Below, piece by piece: positions 1 to 6,786 of a DNA stretch of 11,344 nucleotides. Both the position numbers and the translations under genes were made by a program. The notes under the pieces were generated by a model, which was not told the DNA's origin, made no database searches, and saw only the letters and a program-made list of their open reading frames with translations. How positions within the stretch are numbered: the first letter of the stretch is position 1; each line of letters opens with the position of its first letter. The stretch comes from JAHFUI01 sp041485905 (GTDB lineage: Bacteria; Acidobacteriota; Vicinamibacteria; Vicinamibacterales; CAVVIG01): assembly GCA_041485905.1 (NCBI GenBank), contig JBGPKK010000147.1, forward strand, positions 1-11,344, read 5' to 3'.

Positions 1-536
1 GTCCACCACTCTTGCAGATGATCGGGAACCGGACCGTCGATTTCCTGCACCAGTCCAGCCCCGGCAATACCCACGGGGCCGCCCGGCTTCACGAACCGGG
101 CGAGGTAGTTCAGGTACAGGTCGTCGGTCCCGTAGTAAATGAAGGAATCGATGCACACGATGGCGTCGAAGAACTCCTCGGCGAACGGCAGCGACCGGGC
201 GTCCGCATGGATCGGAAACACGCCGTCCTCGATGCCGGCATCCCGGATTCGCTGGATGTTCTCCGAGGCGCTGAACCACAGGTCGGTTGCCCACACCTGC
301 ACGCCGAATTCGCGGCGCAGGAAGATCGACGACGCGGCCCGTCCGCAGCCGAGGTCCAGTACCCGCATACCGGGCCGCAAGTCCAGCGCCGTGGCGAGCC
401 ACTCGGTCATCCACAGCGTGTTGGCCGCGCTGCTGGCGCTGGCGACGACCCATTCGGGGTGGTATTTCGAAGAGCGGGGAAATTGCTCGGCGAAGACCAA
501 GTTGTTTTTCGTGTCGTCGTGTTTTCGTGGTTGCAT
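1..536 (-). CDS. Class I SAM-dependent methyltransferase (3' end cut by window edge)
   Basis: The 178 visible residues form a Rossmann-fold methyltransferase. Motif I is VLDLGCGRAASSIFL at residues 59-73, the acidic end of strand beta2 is ATDLW (Asp85), motif II is FDAIVCIDSFIYY near 123-135, and a post-motif FVKPGG lies near 148-153. The segment HPEWVVASASSAANTLW before motif I resembles the small-molecule or lipid methyltransferases that COG2230-like searches return. The ATG at 536 is preferred, but an in-frame GTG at 554 overlaps the stop codon of the upstream micro-ORF (GTGA) and could be a coupled start. Neither has a strong ribosome binding site. No signal peptide is visible, so it should be cytoplasmic. 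The substrate cannot be read from the sequence. It is the last visible gene of the left operon, and its C-terminus lies beyond position 1. Confidence 0.88.
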   Translation of the reverse strand, partial: MQPRKHDDTKNNLVFAEQFPRSSKYHPEWVVASASSAANTLWMTEWLATALDLRPGMRVLDLGCGRAASSIFLRREFGVQVWATDLWFSASENIQRIRDAGIEDGVFPIHADARSLPFAEEFFDAIVCIDSFIYYGTDDLYLNYLARFVKPGGPVGIAGAGLVQEIDGPVPDHLQEWW

Positions 537-550
537 TTGGATTCGTTCAA

Positions 551-697
551 TCACTTCACCGGGGAGAGACTGAACGTGCCGGTAGAAAACGCGCTGGTGT
601 AGAAGCCGATGAACTCCGTTCCCGTCGCGCGACCGATCCAGACGAAATGCGCTTCTTCGTCATCGTGTTCTCCCTTTGGATCGTCTTGCCTACGCAC
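551..697 (-). CDS. Possible micro-ORF or frameshifted small gene
   Basis: This frame lies between the third propeller gene and the methyltransferase. It ends in the peptide FVWIGRATGTEFIGFYTSAF followed by STGTFSLSPVK and a TGA stop. Its codons have high GC at the third position, like real genes here, while the two other minus frames do not. The only in-frame starts are weak (GTG at 697 or TTG at 703). A well-placed ribosome binding site, AGGGAG at 670-675, instead serves an ATG at 663 in another frame, which would encode a serine/arginine-rich 35-mer ending at 556. A one-base change just after that ATG would join ATG-ACG-AAG-AAG to the well-coded frame and give a peptide of about 36 residues. 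The TGA at 551-553 overlaps a possible methyltransferase GTG start. I do not recognise a family. It may be a real small gene, a frameshifted remnant, or noise. Confidence 0.3.
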   Translation of the reverse strand: MRRQDDPKGEHDDEEAHFVWIGRATGTEFIGFYTSAFSTGTFSLSPVK

Positions 698-706
698 CCA
701 CAATTG

Positions 707-1957
707 CTACGGGCGCAGGTCGACGCAGACGAGCATGTTGTCGCGCGTGTCGCTGTTGCGCGCGTAGAGAAAACCGTCGGCGAGGGCGTGATTCGCGCGA
801 ACTGTCGCCGGCAGGATCTGCGCCCGGGCGATCGGACGGAACGCGTCGGGAGTGGCGGCGGCCAAGACGAGCTCACCGGTCTCGCGAAGAATCACCAGCC
901 GGTCGCCCGCCAGCGTCACGGTGCCGGCCTTGAATTTCTCCTCGCTCCATTTGACCTTCCCCGTGTTCAGCTCGACCGCGCGAAAGCTCGGCGTGAACTC
1001 CTGGCGTCCGTGAAATCCGTACAGGTAGCCCTTGGCGTGCACGCTCGTCGCGTAGTGATTCGACAGCGCCTCGTCCGACGACCAGAGCTCGGTGAGCTCG
1101 GCGCCCTTCACGCGCAGCACGGCCGCTCCGGTCTCGTACGTCGCCGACACGAAGATCAGATCGCCGACGATCAGTGGGGTCGCCGCGTTCACCGACGAAG
1201 CGGACCGCGATCGCCACCGCTTCTGGAACACGACAGTACCCGTGGCGGGATCGAGTCCGACCAGGCCATTGCGGGTGAAGAACACGGCATGCCGCTTCCC
1301 GCCGAGCGTCGCGCCTACCGGCGAGGAATAGCCCGCCTCGTCATCGGTCGCCGTCCAGAGGATGGCGCCCGTGTCGGCGTTGAACGCGACAATCCCCGCG
1401 CCCTTGCCGCCATCCTTCCCGCCGACGTTGGCAATCACGCGTCCGTCTTCGACCAGCGGCGAGCCGGCCGCGCCGAAGAATCCCTTCCGCACGCCGAAGC
1501 GCCGCATCGTGTCGACATTCCAAAGCCCGCGTCCCGTCGCGAGGTCGATAGCGTGCAGCTGCCCCTCTGCACCGAATGTGTAGATCTTGCCGTTCACCAC
1601 GACGGGTACCGCGCGCGGCCCCTCGTCGAATCCGAAGTCGTCGCGATAGGCGGTTGGATAGGCGAAACGCCACTGGGGTGCGCCCGTGCGCGCGTTAAGC
1701 GCTTCGACGACCTCTTCGTTGGCGACGCGGTGAAACAGAATGAGCCGCTCGCCGGCCACCACCGGACCCGCGAACCCCTGGCCGACCTGCTTCCGCCACA
1801 CCACCTTCGGACCACCGGCAGGCCACGAGGTGGCCAACGGTCCGGTGTACACGCCGTTTCGCGTCGGCCCGAGAAACTGCGGCCAGTCCTCCGCGGCGAC
1901 GCGCACGCCGGCCACAAGGATGACGGCGATCAGAAATCCCAGGAGTGTCTTGCTCAT
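707..1957 (-). CDS. Exported PQQ-type beta-propeller protein (BamB/quinoprotein-like fold), paralog 1
   Basis: The 416-residue product starts with a signal peptide (SKTLLGFLIAVILVAGVRV, cleavage near AA|EDW, residue 22) and then the W-P-Q-F-L-G-P motif that opens many secreted acidobacterial and planctomycete propellers. Repeated blade motifs of the form A-x-D/N-xx-TG-xxx-W are visible near residues 86-96 (ALNARTGAPQW), 136-146 (AIDLATGRGLW), 191-201 (AFNADTGAILW), 234-244 (partly degenerate, F for W) and 328-337 (AVELNTGKVKW). No haem-binding CxxCH is present, so this is not a quinohaemoprotein dehydrogenase, and PQQ binding is not implied by the fold. It probably acts in the periplasm or outside the cell. 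No ribosome binding site is evident at the ATG. The start lies 9 bp after the stop of the upstream membrane-protein gene, so translational coupling is likely. The substrate or partner is unknown. Confidence 0.9.
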   Translation of the reverse strand: MSKTLLGFLIAVILVAGVRVAAEDWPQFLGPTRNGVYTGPLATSWPAGGPKVVWRKQVGQGFAGPVVAGERLILFHRVANEEVVEALNARTGAPQWRFAYPTAYRDDFGFDEGPRAVPVVVNGKIYTFGAEGQLHAIDLATGRGLWNVDTMRRFGVRKGFFGAAGSPLVEDGRVIANVGGKDGGKGAGIVAFNADTGAILWTATDDEAGYSSPVGATLGGKRHAVFFTRNGLVGLDPATGTVVFQKRWRSRSASSVNAATPLIVGDLIFVSATYETGAAVLRVKGAELTELWSSDEALSNHYATSVHAKGYLYGFHGRQEFTPSFRAVELNTGKVKWSEEKFKAGTVTLAGDRLVILRETGELVLAAATPDAFRPIARAQILPATVRANHALADGFLYARNSDTRDNMLVCVDLRP

Positions 1958-1966
1958 GTGGGTCGG

Positions 1967-2416
1967 CTATGCGTAAGGCCTAAAGTACAGGACCATCGCG
2001 GCGCCGAGCGACGCGAGGAGGAAGCCGACGTACAGCATCGGATTCGGCGCGGTCTTCGGCGGGTGCAGGAACATGGCGAGCAACACGTTCACGATCGGCG
2101 CGCCGCCAAACACCAGCGGCATGACGTAGAACGGCAATCCACCCGCCCTGAACGCATAGATGATGCAGGCGGCGCCTGCCGCGCCAAGCGCGCCGGCAAT
2201 CGTGGCATTGATCAGCCCGGTGGTGTTGAAGCCCGATAACGTGCCTTGTGAGCTCAGGGCGGCCACGGGAATGACGACCCCGATCAGAAAGTACGCGACA
2301 CCCACGCACAGCAGCGCCTTCAGCGGGTTGCCGAGCTGCGTCTGCCCTTCAAACAGCAGCGCGCCGTAGGCACCCCACGACAACACGGCCCCGGCCACGA
2401 AGATCACCCATCCCAT
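1967..2416 (-). CDS. Five-helix EamA/DMT-like membrane protein (half-transporter size)
   Basis: The start was set at the ATG at 2416 rather than further upstream, because an AAGGAA ribosome binding site sits 4-5 bases before it and the protein becomes hydrophobic at once. The 149-residue product has about five membrane helices near residues 2-22, 31-54, 65-90, 93-116 and 127-146, and ends in RPYA. Helix spacing, the GGAPIVN loop and small-residue-rich helices resemble one half (five helices) of the EamA drug/metabolite transporter family, which normally has ten helices. It could function as a homodimer or as a small integral membrane partner. It sits between two secreted beta-propeller genes, 59 bp after one and 9 bp before the next. 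The substrate is not deducible, and the family assignment is moderate. Confidence 0.8.
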   Translation of the reverse strand: MGWVIFVAGAVLSWGAYGALLFEGQTQLGNPLKALLCVGVAYFLIGVVIPVAALSSQGTLSGFNTTGLINATIAGALGAAGAACIIYAFRAGGLPFYVMPLVFGGAPIVNVLLAMFLHPPKTAPNPMLYVGFLLASLGAAMVLYFRPYA

Positions 2417-2420
2417 ATGT

Positions 2421-2426
2421 TTCCTT
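2421..2426 (-). promoter_or_regulatory. Ribosome binding site deciding the start at 2416
   Basis: The minus strand reads AAGGAA four bases before the ATG at 2416. The longer open frame upstream lacks such a signal and would add a non-hydrophobic, poorly coded leader. Confidence 0.6.
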
Positions 2427-2475
2427 TTCTGTGTACCGCTGTGCGTCGCCACCATATCAGTCAACGGTCGCGGCC

Positions 2476-3708
2476 TCAGTTGAGCGTCCACAACGCCAGC
2501 GTCGATACATCCTTCACGAACACGCGATTGCCCGAGATCGTCGGCTGCGCCCACGTCTCGGATTCCGCAACCGTGTAACGACGCACCGGCTCGAATCCCG
2601 GTGGGCTCTTGCGGAACACAATCAGCTGGCCATCATCCTGAAGACTGAACACCACGTCGCCGGCCTGAACGACGGCGGCATTCCCCGCCTGACGCGGATC
2701 GGACGTCCACAACGTCTTCCCGGTCTTGGCATCGGCGCTGAAGTATTGCCCGCTGTTCTTGCTCGTCAAGCCGAAGAGCGCGTCGCGCACGATCACGCTG
2801 TTGCTCAGGCGATACGGAATGTCCGCGTTCTCCCACACGTTCTCGGTGACCCACTGGTTGTTCTGTTTCTTTGCGGTGAACGCCATCGTCGGTCCGCCGT
2901 TACCCGACACGATGAGCGTCTGGCCGTAGAGGACCGGTGTGACCGCGTTCGTGAAATTCGAGCTCACATACGGACGCTCCCAGAGCAGCGTGCCGGTCGC
3001 AGGGTCCACGCTGACAATCTTGCCCTGCGTAATCGTGACGATCTGACGCGTGCCGCCCAGATCCGCCACAATCGGCGACCCGTATCCGGGACCATCACCG
3101 GCCCAGCTCCACTTCACCGCGCCCGTATTCACATCGAAGGCCGTGAGCGCGCCCTGCATGTGCCCACCCGTGTGGAACACAACCAGCCCGCCCTCGACGA
3201 GGGGAGAAAACGCGTGGCTGTTGAACATGGGCAGGGGCAGCGAGCCTGGCTTCTGCCAGAGCTGCTTGCCGGAGGCGGCATCGAACGCCGTGACGGCGCC
3301 GGTCATGCCGATCGAGAACAGCTTGCCGTTCGAGAAGACCGGCGTCGACTTCGGCCCAGGCCCGTGCTTGGTCGCCGCGGGGTGCATGGTGAATGGGGCC
3401 GGATAGCCGGTCTGCCAGATCTCCTTCCCGCTGTCGGCGTCGAGTGCGCTCATCACCTCGTTATCGCCCCGCCGCGAGAACTGATAGATCCGGTTCCCGA
3501 CCACGAGCGGCGTGGCGTACCCGGTACCGACCTCGACCTTCCACTTCCGCGTCAGTTTCTCAGGCCAGGCTGTTGGCGCCGCGAACGAGGCGACTCCTCC
3601 GTCCCGGTTCGGCCCGCGCCACTGCGTGTAGTCGGACGAGGCGCGCTGAGCCGCGGTCAGCGCCGATAGGGCGATGAAAAAGACGACGATCGCTGTTGTG
3701 CGCTTCAT
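2476..3708 (-). CDS. Exported PQQ-type beta-propeller protein, paralog 2
   Basis: The product is 410 residues from the ATG at 3708, which is preceded by TGAGG about 8 bases upstream and gives a clean signal peptide (KRTTAIVVFFIALSALTAAQ). An ATG at 3726 in the same frame would add six residues (MSEACI). After the signal peptide comes YTQWRGPNRDGG, the opening motif shared with the two other propellers. Blade motifs are numerous and well kept: ALDADSGKEIW, AFDAASGKQLW, AFDVNTGAVKW, SVDPATGTLLW and ADAKTGKTLW. No cytochrome CxxCH motif is present. The fold is that of PQQ/BamB eight-bladed propellers. Export to the periplasm is inferred from the signal peptide. The gene follows paralog 3 by 24 bp and shares little identity with it outside the motifs, so the duplication is old or the copies were acquired separately. 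Function unknown. Confidence 0.9.
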   Translation of the reverse strand: MKRTTAIVVFFIALSALTAAQRASSDYTQWRGPNRDGGVASFAAPTAWPEKLTRKWKVEVGTGYATPLVVGNRIYQFSRRGDNEVMSALDADSGKEIWQTGYPAPFTMHPAATKHGPGPKSTPVFSNGKLFSIGMTGAVTAFDAASGKQLWQKPGSLPLPMFNSHAFSPLVEGGLVVFHTGGHMQGALTAFDVNTGAVKWSWAGDGPGYGSPIVADLGGTRQIVTITQGKIVSVDPATGTLLWERPYVSSNFTNAVTPVLYGQTLIVSGNGGPTMAFTAKKQNNQWVTENVWENADIPYRLSNSVIVRDALFGLTSKNSGQYFSADAKTGKTLWTSDPRQAGNAAVVQAGDVVFSLQDDGQLIVFRKSPPGFEPVRRYTVAESETWAQPTISGNRVFVKDVSTLALWTLN

Positions 3709-3732
3709 GATGCATGCCTCAGACATGTGGTC

Positions 3733-5067
3733 TCATTGTTTCTGGCCGATCGCGATGACTTGCTTCACCCCACGGATGATAATCATGCCGCTCGAAATGG
3801 CGGGCGTCGCCATGACGACTTCACCCACTGAGTTGGTCGCCAGCAGCTCGTACTTCGGTCCCGCCTTCACGACGAACACGTCGCCGTCTTCGCTCGACAG
3901 ATAGAGCTTTCCATCCGCCGCGACAGGCGACGCGCTGAACGACCCGCCCATCCCCACGCGCTCCTGGTAGATGCGCTGCCCGGTCCGGACGTCATACGCC
4001 GTCATCACGCCGTTGATGCCGAGCACGTAGAGCTGATCCTTGTAGATGATCGGCGTGGGAATGTACGGCCCGCCGCGATTCATGCTCCACGCAATGAATT
4101 CGTTCTGCGTCTGACCGGCTTTCGGCGTGATGTCGCCCGTGGCGCCTGGCTTGATCGCGAAAATCGGCTGCACGGGGGTGTACCCGTTGGAGACGATGAC
4201 CAGGTTCGGCCCGATGACCGGCGTGGGAATCGCGATCTCCGAGTTGCCCGACAGCCGCCACAATTCTTTGCCGGTATTCGGGTCGTAGCCGCGCGTGAAC
4301 TTGGTGGCTTGCGTCACGAGCTCCGCGCGCCCATTCGCTTCGAAGATGGCCGGCGTCGACCACGACGGAATCTCCTCGCGGTCCGTGCGCCAGAGGGGCT
4401 TGCCGGTCGCGACGTCGAAGGCCGCGATGAAGGAGTTCTTCTGGATGTCGGTCTGGACGATCACCATGTTCTTCCAGATGATCGGCGAGCTGCCGAATCC
4501 CCACTCGTAATCCGGATCGTAGAACCAGCCGGCGTTCAGCACGCCGAGATCGCGCTTCCAGAGCAGCTTGCCGTCGAAGTCGTACGCGTACAACCCCTGG
4601 GACCCGAACGACACAATCACGCGCCGGCCGTCGGTGACCGGCGTCGGCGACGCCTGGCTCGATTTCGGATGGCGCTTGGTCTTCGGGACGCCCTCGAACG
4701 CCACGCGGTCCCACACGACCTTGCCGCTAGGTTTGTCCAGCGCGATGAGCCGCCAGGAGTGCTTCGACAGATCGGCCGACGGCTGGACGTCGCCGTACAG
4801 GCCGGTCTTGATGCCCGCGGCAGGATCGCTGCTGACGGCGGTGGAGACGAAGACGCGGTCGCCCCACACGATGGGGCTCGAGACCGCGAGGCCCGGGATC
4901 GGCGTCTTCCACAGCACGTTCTGGCTGGTCGCCACGTTCCAGGTCACCGGTGTCGGAGAACCCTCGGCGACACCCGACGCCTCGGGTCCCCGGAACGACG
5001 GCCAGTTCTGCCCGGACACAGTCGCGCACGCGGCCACCCACAGAAGGATCGGTAACGCTCGTCGCAT
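3733..5067 (-). CDS. Exported PQQ-type beta-propeller protein, paralog 3
   Basis: The 444-residue product has a short signal peptide (RRALPILLWVAACATVSGQ) and then NWPSFRGPEASGVAEG, the common opening motif. Blade motifs include ALDKPSGKVVW, AYDFDGKLLW, AFDVATGKPLW, GYDPNTGKELW and AYDVRTGQRIY, and several loops carry an (S/T)-P-I-I or (T/S)-P-V signature between blades. No haem motif is present. The start ATG is only 3 bp after the stop of the ankyrin gene, with GAAGG from the end of that gene serving as ribosome binding site, so the two are almost certainly translated from one message. Function is inferred only from fold: a periplasmic scaffold, a ligand-binding propeller, or an enzyme of unknown activity. 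A PQQ-dependent dehydrogenase is unlikely at this length without a haem domain. Confidence 0.9.
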   Translation of the reverse strand: MRRALPILLWVAACATVSGQNWPSFRGPEASGVAEGSPTPVTWNVATSQNVLWKTPIPGLAVSSPIVWGDRVFVSTAVSSDPAAGIKTGLYGDVQPSADLSKHSWRLIALDKPSGKVVWDRVAFEGVPKTKRHPKSSQASPTPVTDGRRVIVSFGSQGLYAYDFDGKLLWKRDLGVLNAGWFYDPDYEWGFGSSPIIWKNMVIVQTDIQKNSFIAAFDVATGKPLWRTDREEIPSWSTPAIFEANGRAELVTQATKFTRGYDPNTGKELWRLSGNSEIAIPTPVIGPNLVIVSNGYTPVQPIFAIKPGATGDITPKAGQTQNEFIAWSMNRGGPYIPTPIIYKDQLYVLGINGVMTAYDVRTGQRIYQERVGMGGSFSASPVAADGKLYLSSEDGDVFVVKAGPKYELLATNSVGEVVMATPAISSGMIIIRGVKQVIAIGQKQ

Positions 5068-5070
5068 GAT

Positions 5071-5919
5071 CTATTTGCCTTCCACTCTAGTCCACGTTAC
5101 GGCGTTGGTCGGGAAACCGACCGACGTGACCTTGTCGCCTTCGAGCCGGAAGGTGAGCGTCGCACCCGGTGCTTCGACGACCCCGAACGTCGTCGCGTCG
5201 CGCGCGACGAAGCTGAGCCGCTGCCCGGGAGCAGCGCCACCGGTCAAGCGGCCGCCCGCGACAGTCAAGACCAGTTGCGCTCCGCCAGGACCGCTGTACG
5301 TCCCTGCGAACCGCGCGAGCTGCGCTTCGTCGATCTTGAATTCGACACGCGGCTTCGCGCCGGCCGCTTCGAGCAGCGCCACGATCTCCTGCTGCTTGCC
5401 GCGCGTCGCCGCCTCGAGCGCATCGGATAGCCCGTCGGGCTGGAGACCGGAGTCGAGAATCACTTTCGCCGTCGCCACGTCGGGCGCAGCGATCGCCGCC
5501 ATGAGCGCCGGCCCTTTCCCCTGGGCGCCTTTCGCAAGGAGCAGCCGCACAATCTCCGGATGCTGCGGCTTGCGGCCCATAGCCGGGCTGACCGCCCAGG
5601 TGAGCGGCGTTGCGCTGTAGAAGGTGTCCCTGACGTTGACGTCCGCGCCGCGGTCCAGCAGGAGCTTGACGACGTCGAGGTGCCCGCGGTCGCACGCATA
5701 AGACAGCGCGGTGACGCCGTAGCGGAACTTCGTGTTGACGTCGACGCCTTCGTCCATCAGCTTCTTCACCGCCGCGGCGTCACCCTTGCGCGCGGCTTCG
5801 GCGAACGCCTCGGCTCTGTCAGCGGCTGGAGGCGACTGTGCGAGTCCGGCGATGGCGCTGGCCAGCACGAGAGCCGCGGTCATGAGCACGCGTCCGGTAC
5901 GTCGAGAATCAGCATTCAT
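5071..5919 (-). CDS. Exported ankyrin-repeat protein with DUF3471-like C-terminal domain
   Basis: The start at 5919 gives 282 residues. An ATG at 5931 would add four. Residues 9-28 form a signal peptide (GRVLMTAALVLASAIAGLAQ). Ankyrin repeats run from about 38 to 190: EAARKGDAAAVKKLMDEGVD, then GVTALSYACDRGHLDVVKLL, then TPLTWAVS...HPEIVRLLL, then two weaker repeats. A beta-rich tail from about 192 to 282 (FAGTYSGPGG, LVLTVAGGRLTG, LTFRLEGDKVTSVGF) resembles the DUF3471 domain often found at the C-terminus of secreted beta-lactamase-like proteins. Both parts are probably periplasmic, where ankyrin repeats would serve protein binding. The gene sits 22 bp after the membrane protein and 3 bp before the propeller gene, so it belongs to the same operon. 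Its partner may be one of the propellers, which is inference. Confidence 0.9.
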   Translation of the reverse strand: MNADSRRTGRVLMTAALVLASAIAGLAQSPPAADRAEAFAEAARKGDAAAVKKLMDEGVDVNTKFRYGVTALSYACDRGHLDVVKLLLDRGADVNVRDTFYSATPLTWAVSPAMGRKPQHPEIVRLLLAKGAQGKGPALMAAIAAPDVATAKVILDSGLQPDGLSDALEAATRGKQQEIVALLEAAGAKPRVEFKIDEAQLARFAGTYSGPGGAQLVLTVAGGRLTGGAAPGQRLSFVARDATTFGVVEAPGATLTFRLEGDKVTSVGFPTNAVTWTRVEGK

Positions 5920-5941
5920 GGAACACCACATTCTAATAGGG

Positions 5942-6499
5942 CTACCGGGGCCAGAGCCATCCGAAGGTGCCCGCGGTCAAGAGCGCGTAAATCAACCCGT
6001 CCACCGTCGACTTGATGGTCGTGACCCAGGCGCGGCGATACCAGATCGACATCTGCCACAGCGCAGCCGCGTATCCCAGGAACGCCGTGGTTCCGGCGAA
6101 TCTGAAGACGCGAAGGTAAGACGCGCCGGGGGGCAGCGCACGCCCGGCGACGTACGCGGCGAAGAGACCCATGACACATGCGTAGAGGAACCAGAGGACG
6201 AGGTTCCTCGCCATCGACATCCCGCTCGGCATGACGGTAAAAACGACGACGGGGCCCTTCTTGACCTTGTCGGCGAACTCCGGCGAACTCATCTCCCCCC
6301 GGCTCGACGGGCGGGGGATGAAGTAGTCGCCAGGCGGGATGGCGAAGGGGCGAAGCGCATCCATCACCTGGCTTTCGTTTGGCATCTTGGGGTAATCGCT
6401 CTTGTGCCAGGGCGACGCCATGTGGATGACGGAGCTCACGACGAAGACAATCACCGCCGACAGCAGAATCGGAAGCCACAGTGCGGACAGTCCGGTCAT
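5942..6499 (-). CDS. Conserved-looking four-helix membrane protein of unknown function
   Basis: The 185-residue product starts at the ATG at 6499, chosen because AAGGAGG lies five bases upstream. The longer open frame upstream consists of repeat-derived sequence. Predicted membrane helices lie near residues 7-28, 99-119, 130-150 and 163-183. Between helices 1 and 2 is a soluble loop of about 70 residues with a proline-rich stretch (FAIPPGDYFIPRPSS) and KKGPVVVFTVMPSGMSMARN. I do not recognise a named family. The order of one helix, a large loop and three helices is consistent with an inner-membrane protein. It is the first gene after the large non-coding gap and so probably heads the left operon, upstream of the ankyrin and propeller genes. 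Function unknown. Confidence 0.85.
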   Translation of the reverse strand: MTGLSALWLPILLSAVIVFVVSSVIHMASPWHKSDYPKMPNESQVMDALRPFAIPPGDYFIPRPSSRGEMSSPEFADKVKKGPVVVFTVMPSGMSMARNLVLWFLYACVMGLFAAYVAGRALPPGASYLRVFRFAGTTAFLGYAAALWQMSIWYRRAWVTTIKSTVDGLIYALLTAGTFGWLWPR

Positions 6500-6504
6500 C
6501 ACGC

Positions 6505-6511
6505 CCTCCTT
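6505..6511 (-). promoter_or_regulatory. Strong ribosome binding site for the membrane-protein gene
   Basis: The minus strand carries AAGGAGG five bases before the ATG at 6499. It is the best Shine-Dalgarno match in the window and rules out the longer frame that extends to 6709. Confidence 0.75.
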
Positions 6512-6529
6512 TGGTCGAAGCCGCGGGCG

Positions 6530-6558
6530 ATCATGAACCCAGCGCGCTCCGGCTGCAA
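6530..6558 (-). promoter_or_regulatory. Weak sigma70-like promoter candidate
   Basis: On the minus strand TTGCAG (6553-6558) and CATGAT (6530-6535) are separated by 17 bp and lie about 30-60 bp before the membrane-protein start. Each box matches the consensus only partly (3/6 and 4/6), so such a pair could occur by chance in 287 bp. Position in front of the first gene of the left operon is the main support. Confidence 0.22.
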
Positions 6559-6568
6559 GCGTTTTGCG

Positions 6569-6591
6569 GGTTGCTGAAGAAACCAGCAACC
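6569..6591. repeat. Perfect 8-bp-stem hairpin
   Basis: GGTTGCTG at 6569-6576 and CAGCAACC at 6584-6591 are exact reverse complements around a 7-base loop. On the minus strand the hairpin is followed by CGCAAAACG, not a T run, so it is not a convincing intrinsic terminator. It sits in the leader region of the left operon and directly abuts the heptamer repeats. Confidence 0.6.
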
Positions 6592-6592
6592 T

Positions 6593-6627
6593 GAACTTAG
6601 AACTGAAAACTGAGAACTCGGAAGTGA
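6593..6627. repeat. Heptamer tandem repeat, five degenerate copies
   Basis: Five consecutive 7-bp units read GAACTTA, GAACTGA, AAACTGA, GAACTCG and GAAGTGA. The stretch is non-coding and A-rich compared with its surroundings. It resembles short simple-sequence intergenic repeats that recur in GC-rich soil-bacterial genomes, though recurrence cannot be tested here. Confidence 0.7.
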
Positions 6628-6711
6628 AGATTCTGCCCGGGCCATGACGGTTGGGTGGTCGGCAACGAACCGGTCGTGCGTGCTCACATCGGAAGGCATC
6701 GCGGATCACAA

Positions 6712-6729
6712 GTCCGGCTGAAGCCGGAC
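6712..6729. repeat. REP-like perfect palindrome (7-bp stem, TGAA loop)
   Basis: GTCCGGC at 6712-6718 and GCCGGAC at 6723-6729 are exact reverse complements around TGAA. The flank ACACTAC follows. It lies 58 bp downstream of the stop codon of the FAD enzyme gene, so it could stabilise that mRNA end or act as a factor-assisted terminator. No T run follows on the minus strand. The form is that of a dispersed REP/BIME-type element. Dispersal itself is inferred. Confidence 0.65.
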
Positions 6730-6745
6730 ACTACGTACGTCGAGT

Positions 6746-6772
6746 CTCTGCGGGCTCCGCGCCCTCTGCGTT
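6746..6772. repeat. 9-bp tandem repeat, three copies
   Basis: Three units of 9 bp read CTCTGCGGG, CTCCGCGCC and CTCTGCGTT. They lie 14 bp downstream of the FAD enzyme stop codon and beside the REP-like palindrome. On the minus strand the stretch is an open frame translating as NAEGAEPAE-like sequence, the usual appearance of this kind of non-coding repeat, and not a gene. Confidence 0.65.
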
Positions 6773-6786
6773 GATCGTCGTGGCGG

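Noticed and set aside
287..2239. 650-residue plus-strand open frame
   Set aside because: It is arginine/histidine-rich, has no domain, and is antisense to three well-supported genes. It arises from GC-rich codon structure on the other strand.
2431..3669. 412-residue plus-strand open frame
   Set aside because: It mirrors a propeller gene on the minus strand and shows no recognisable fold or signal.
707..5067. PQQ-dependent alcohol dehydrogenases
   Set aside because: All three propellers lack CxxCH haem sites and are shorter than those enzymes (about 410-444 residues). Only the fold is supported.
6569..6591. Intrinsic terminator
   Set aside because: The stem is good but no T run follows on the minus strand, and it lies upstream of the next gene rather than at a gene end.
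6500..6709. Longer N-terminus for the four-helix membrane protein
   Set aside because: The added residues come from the repeat-filled gap, and AAGGAGG directly before the ATG at 6499 fixes the start.
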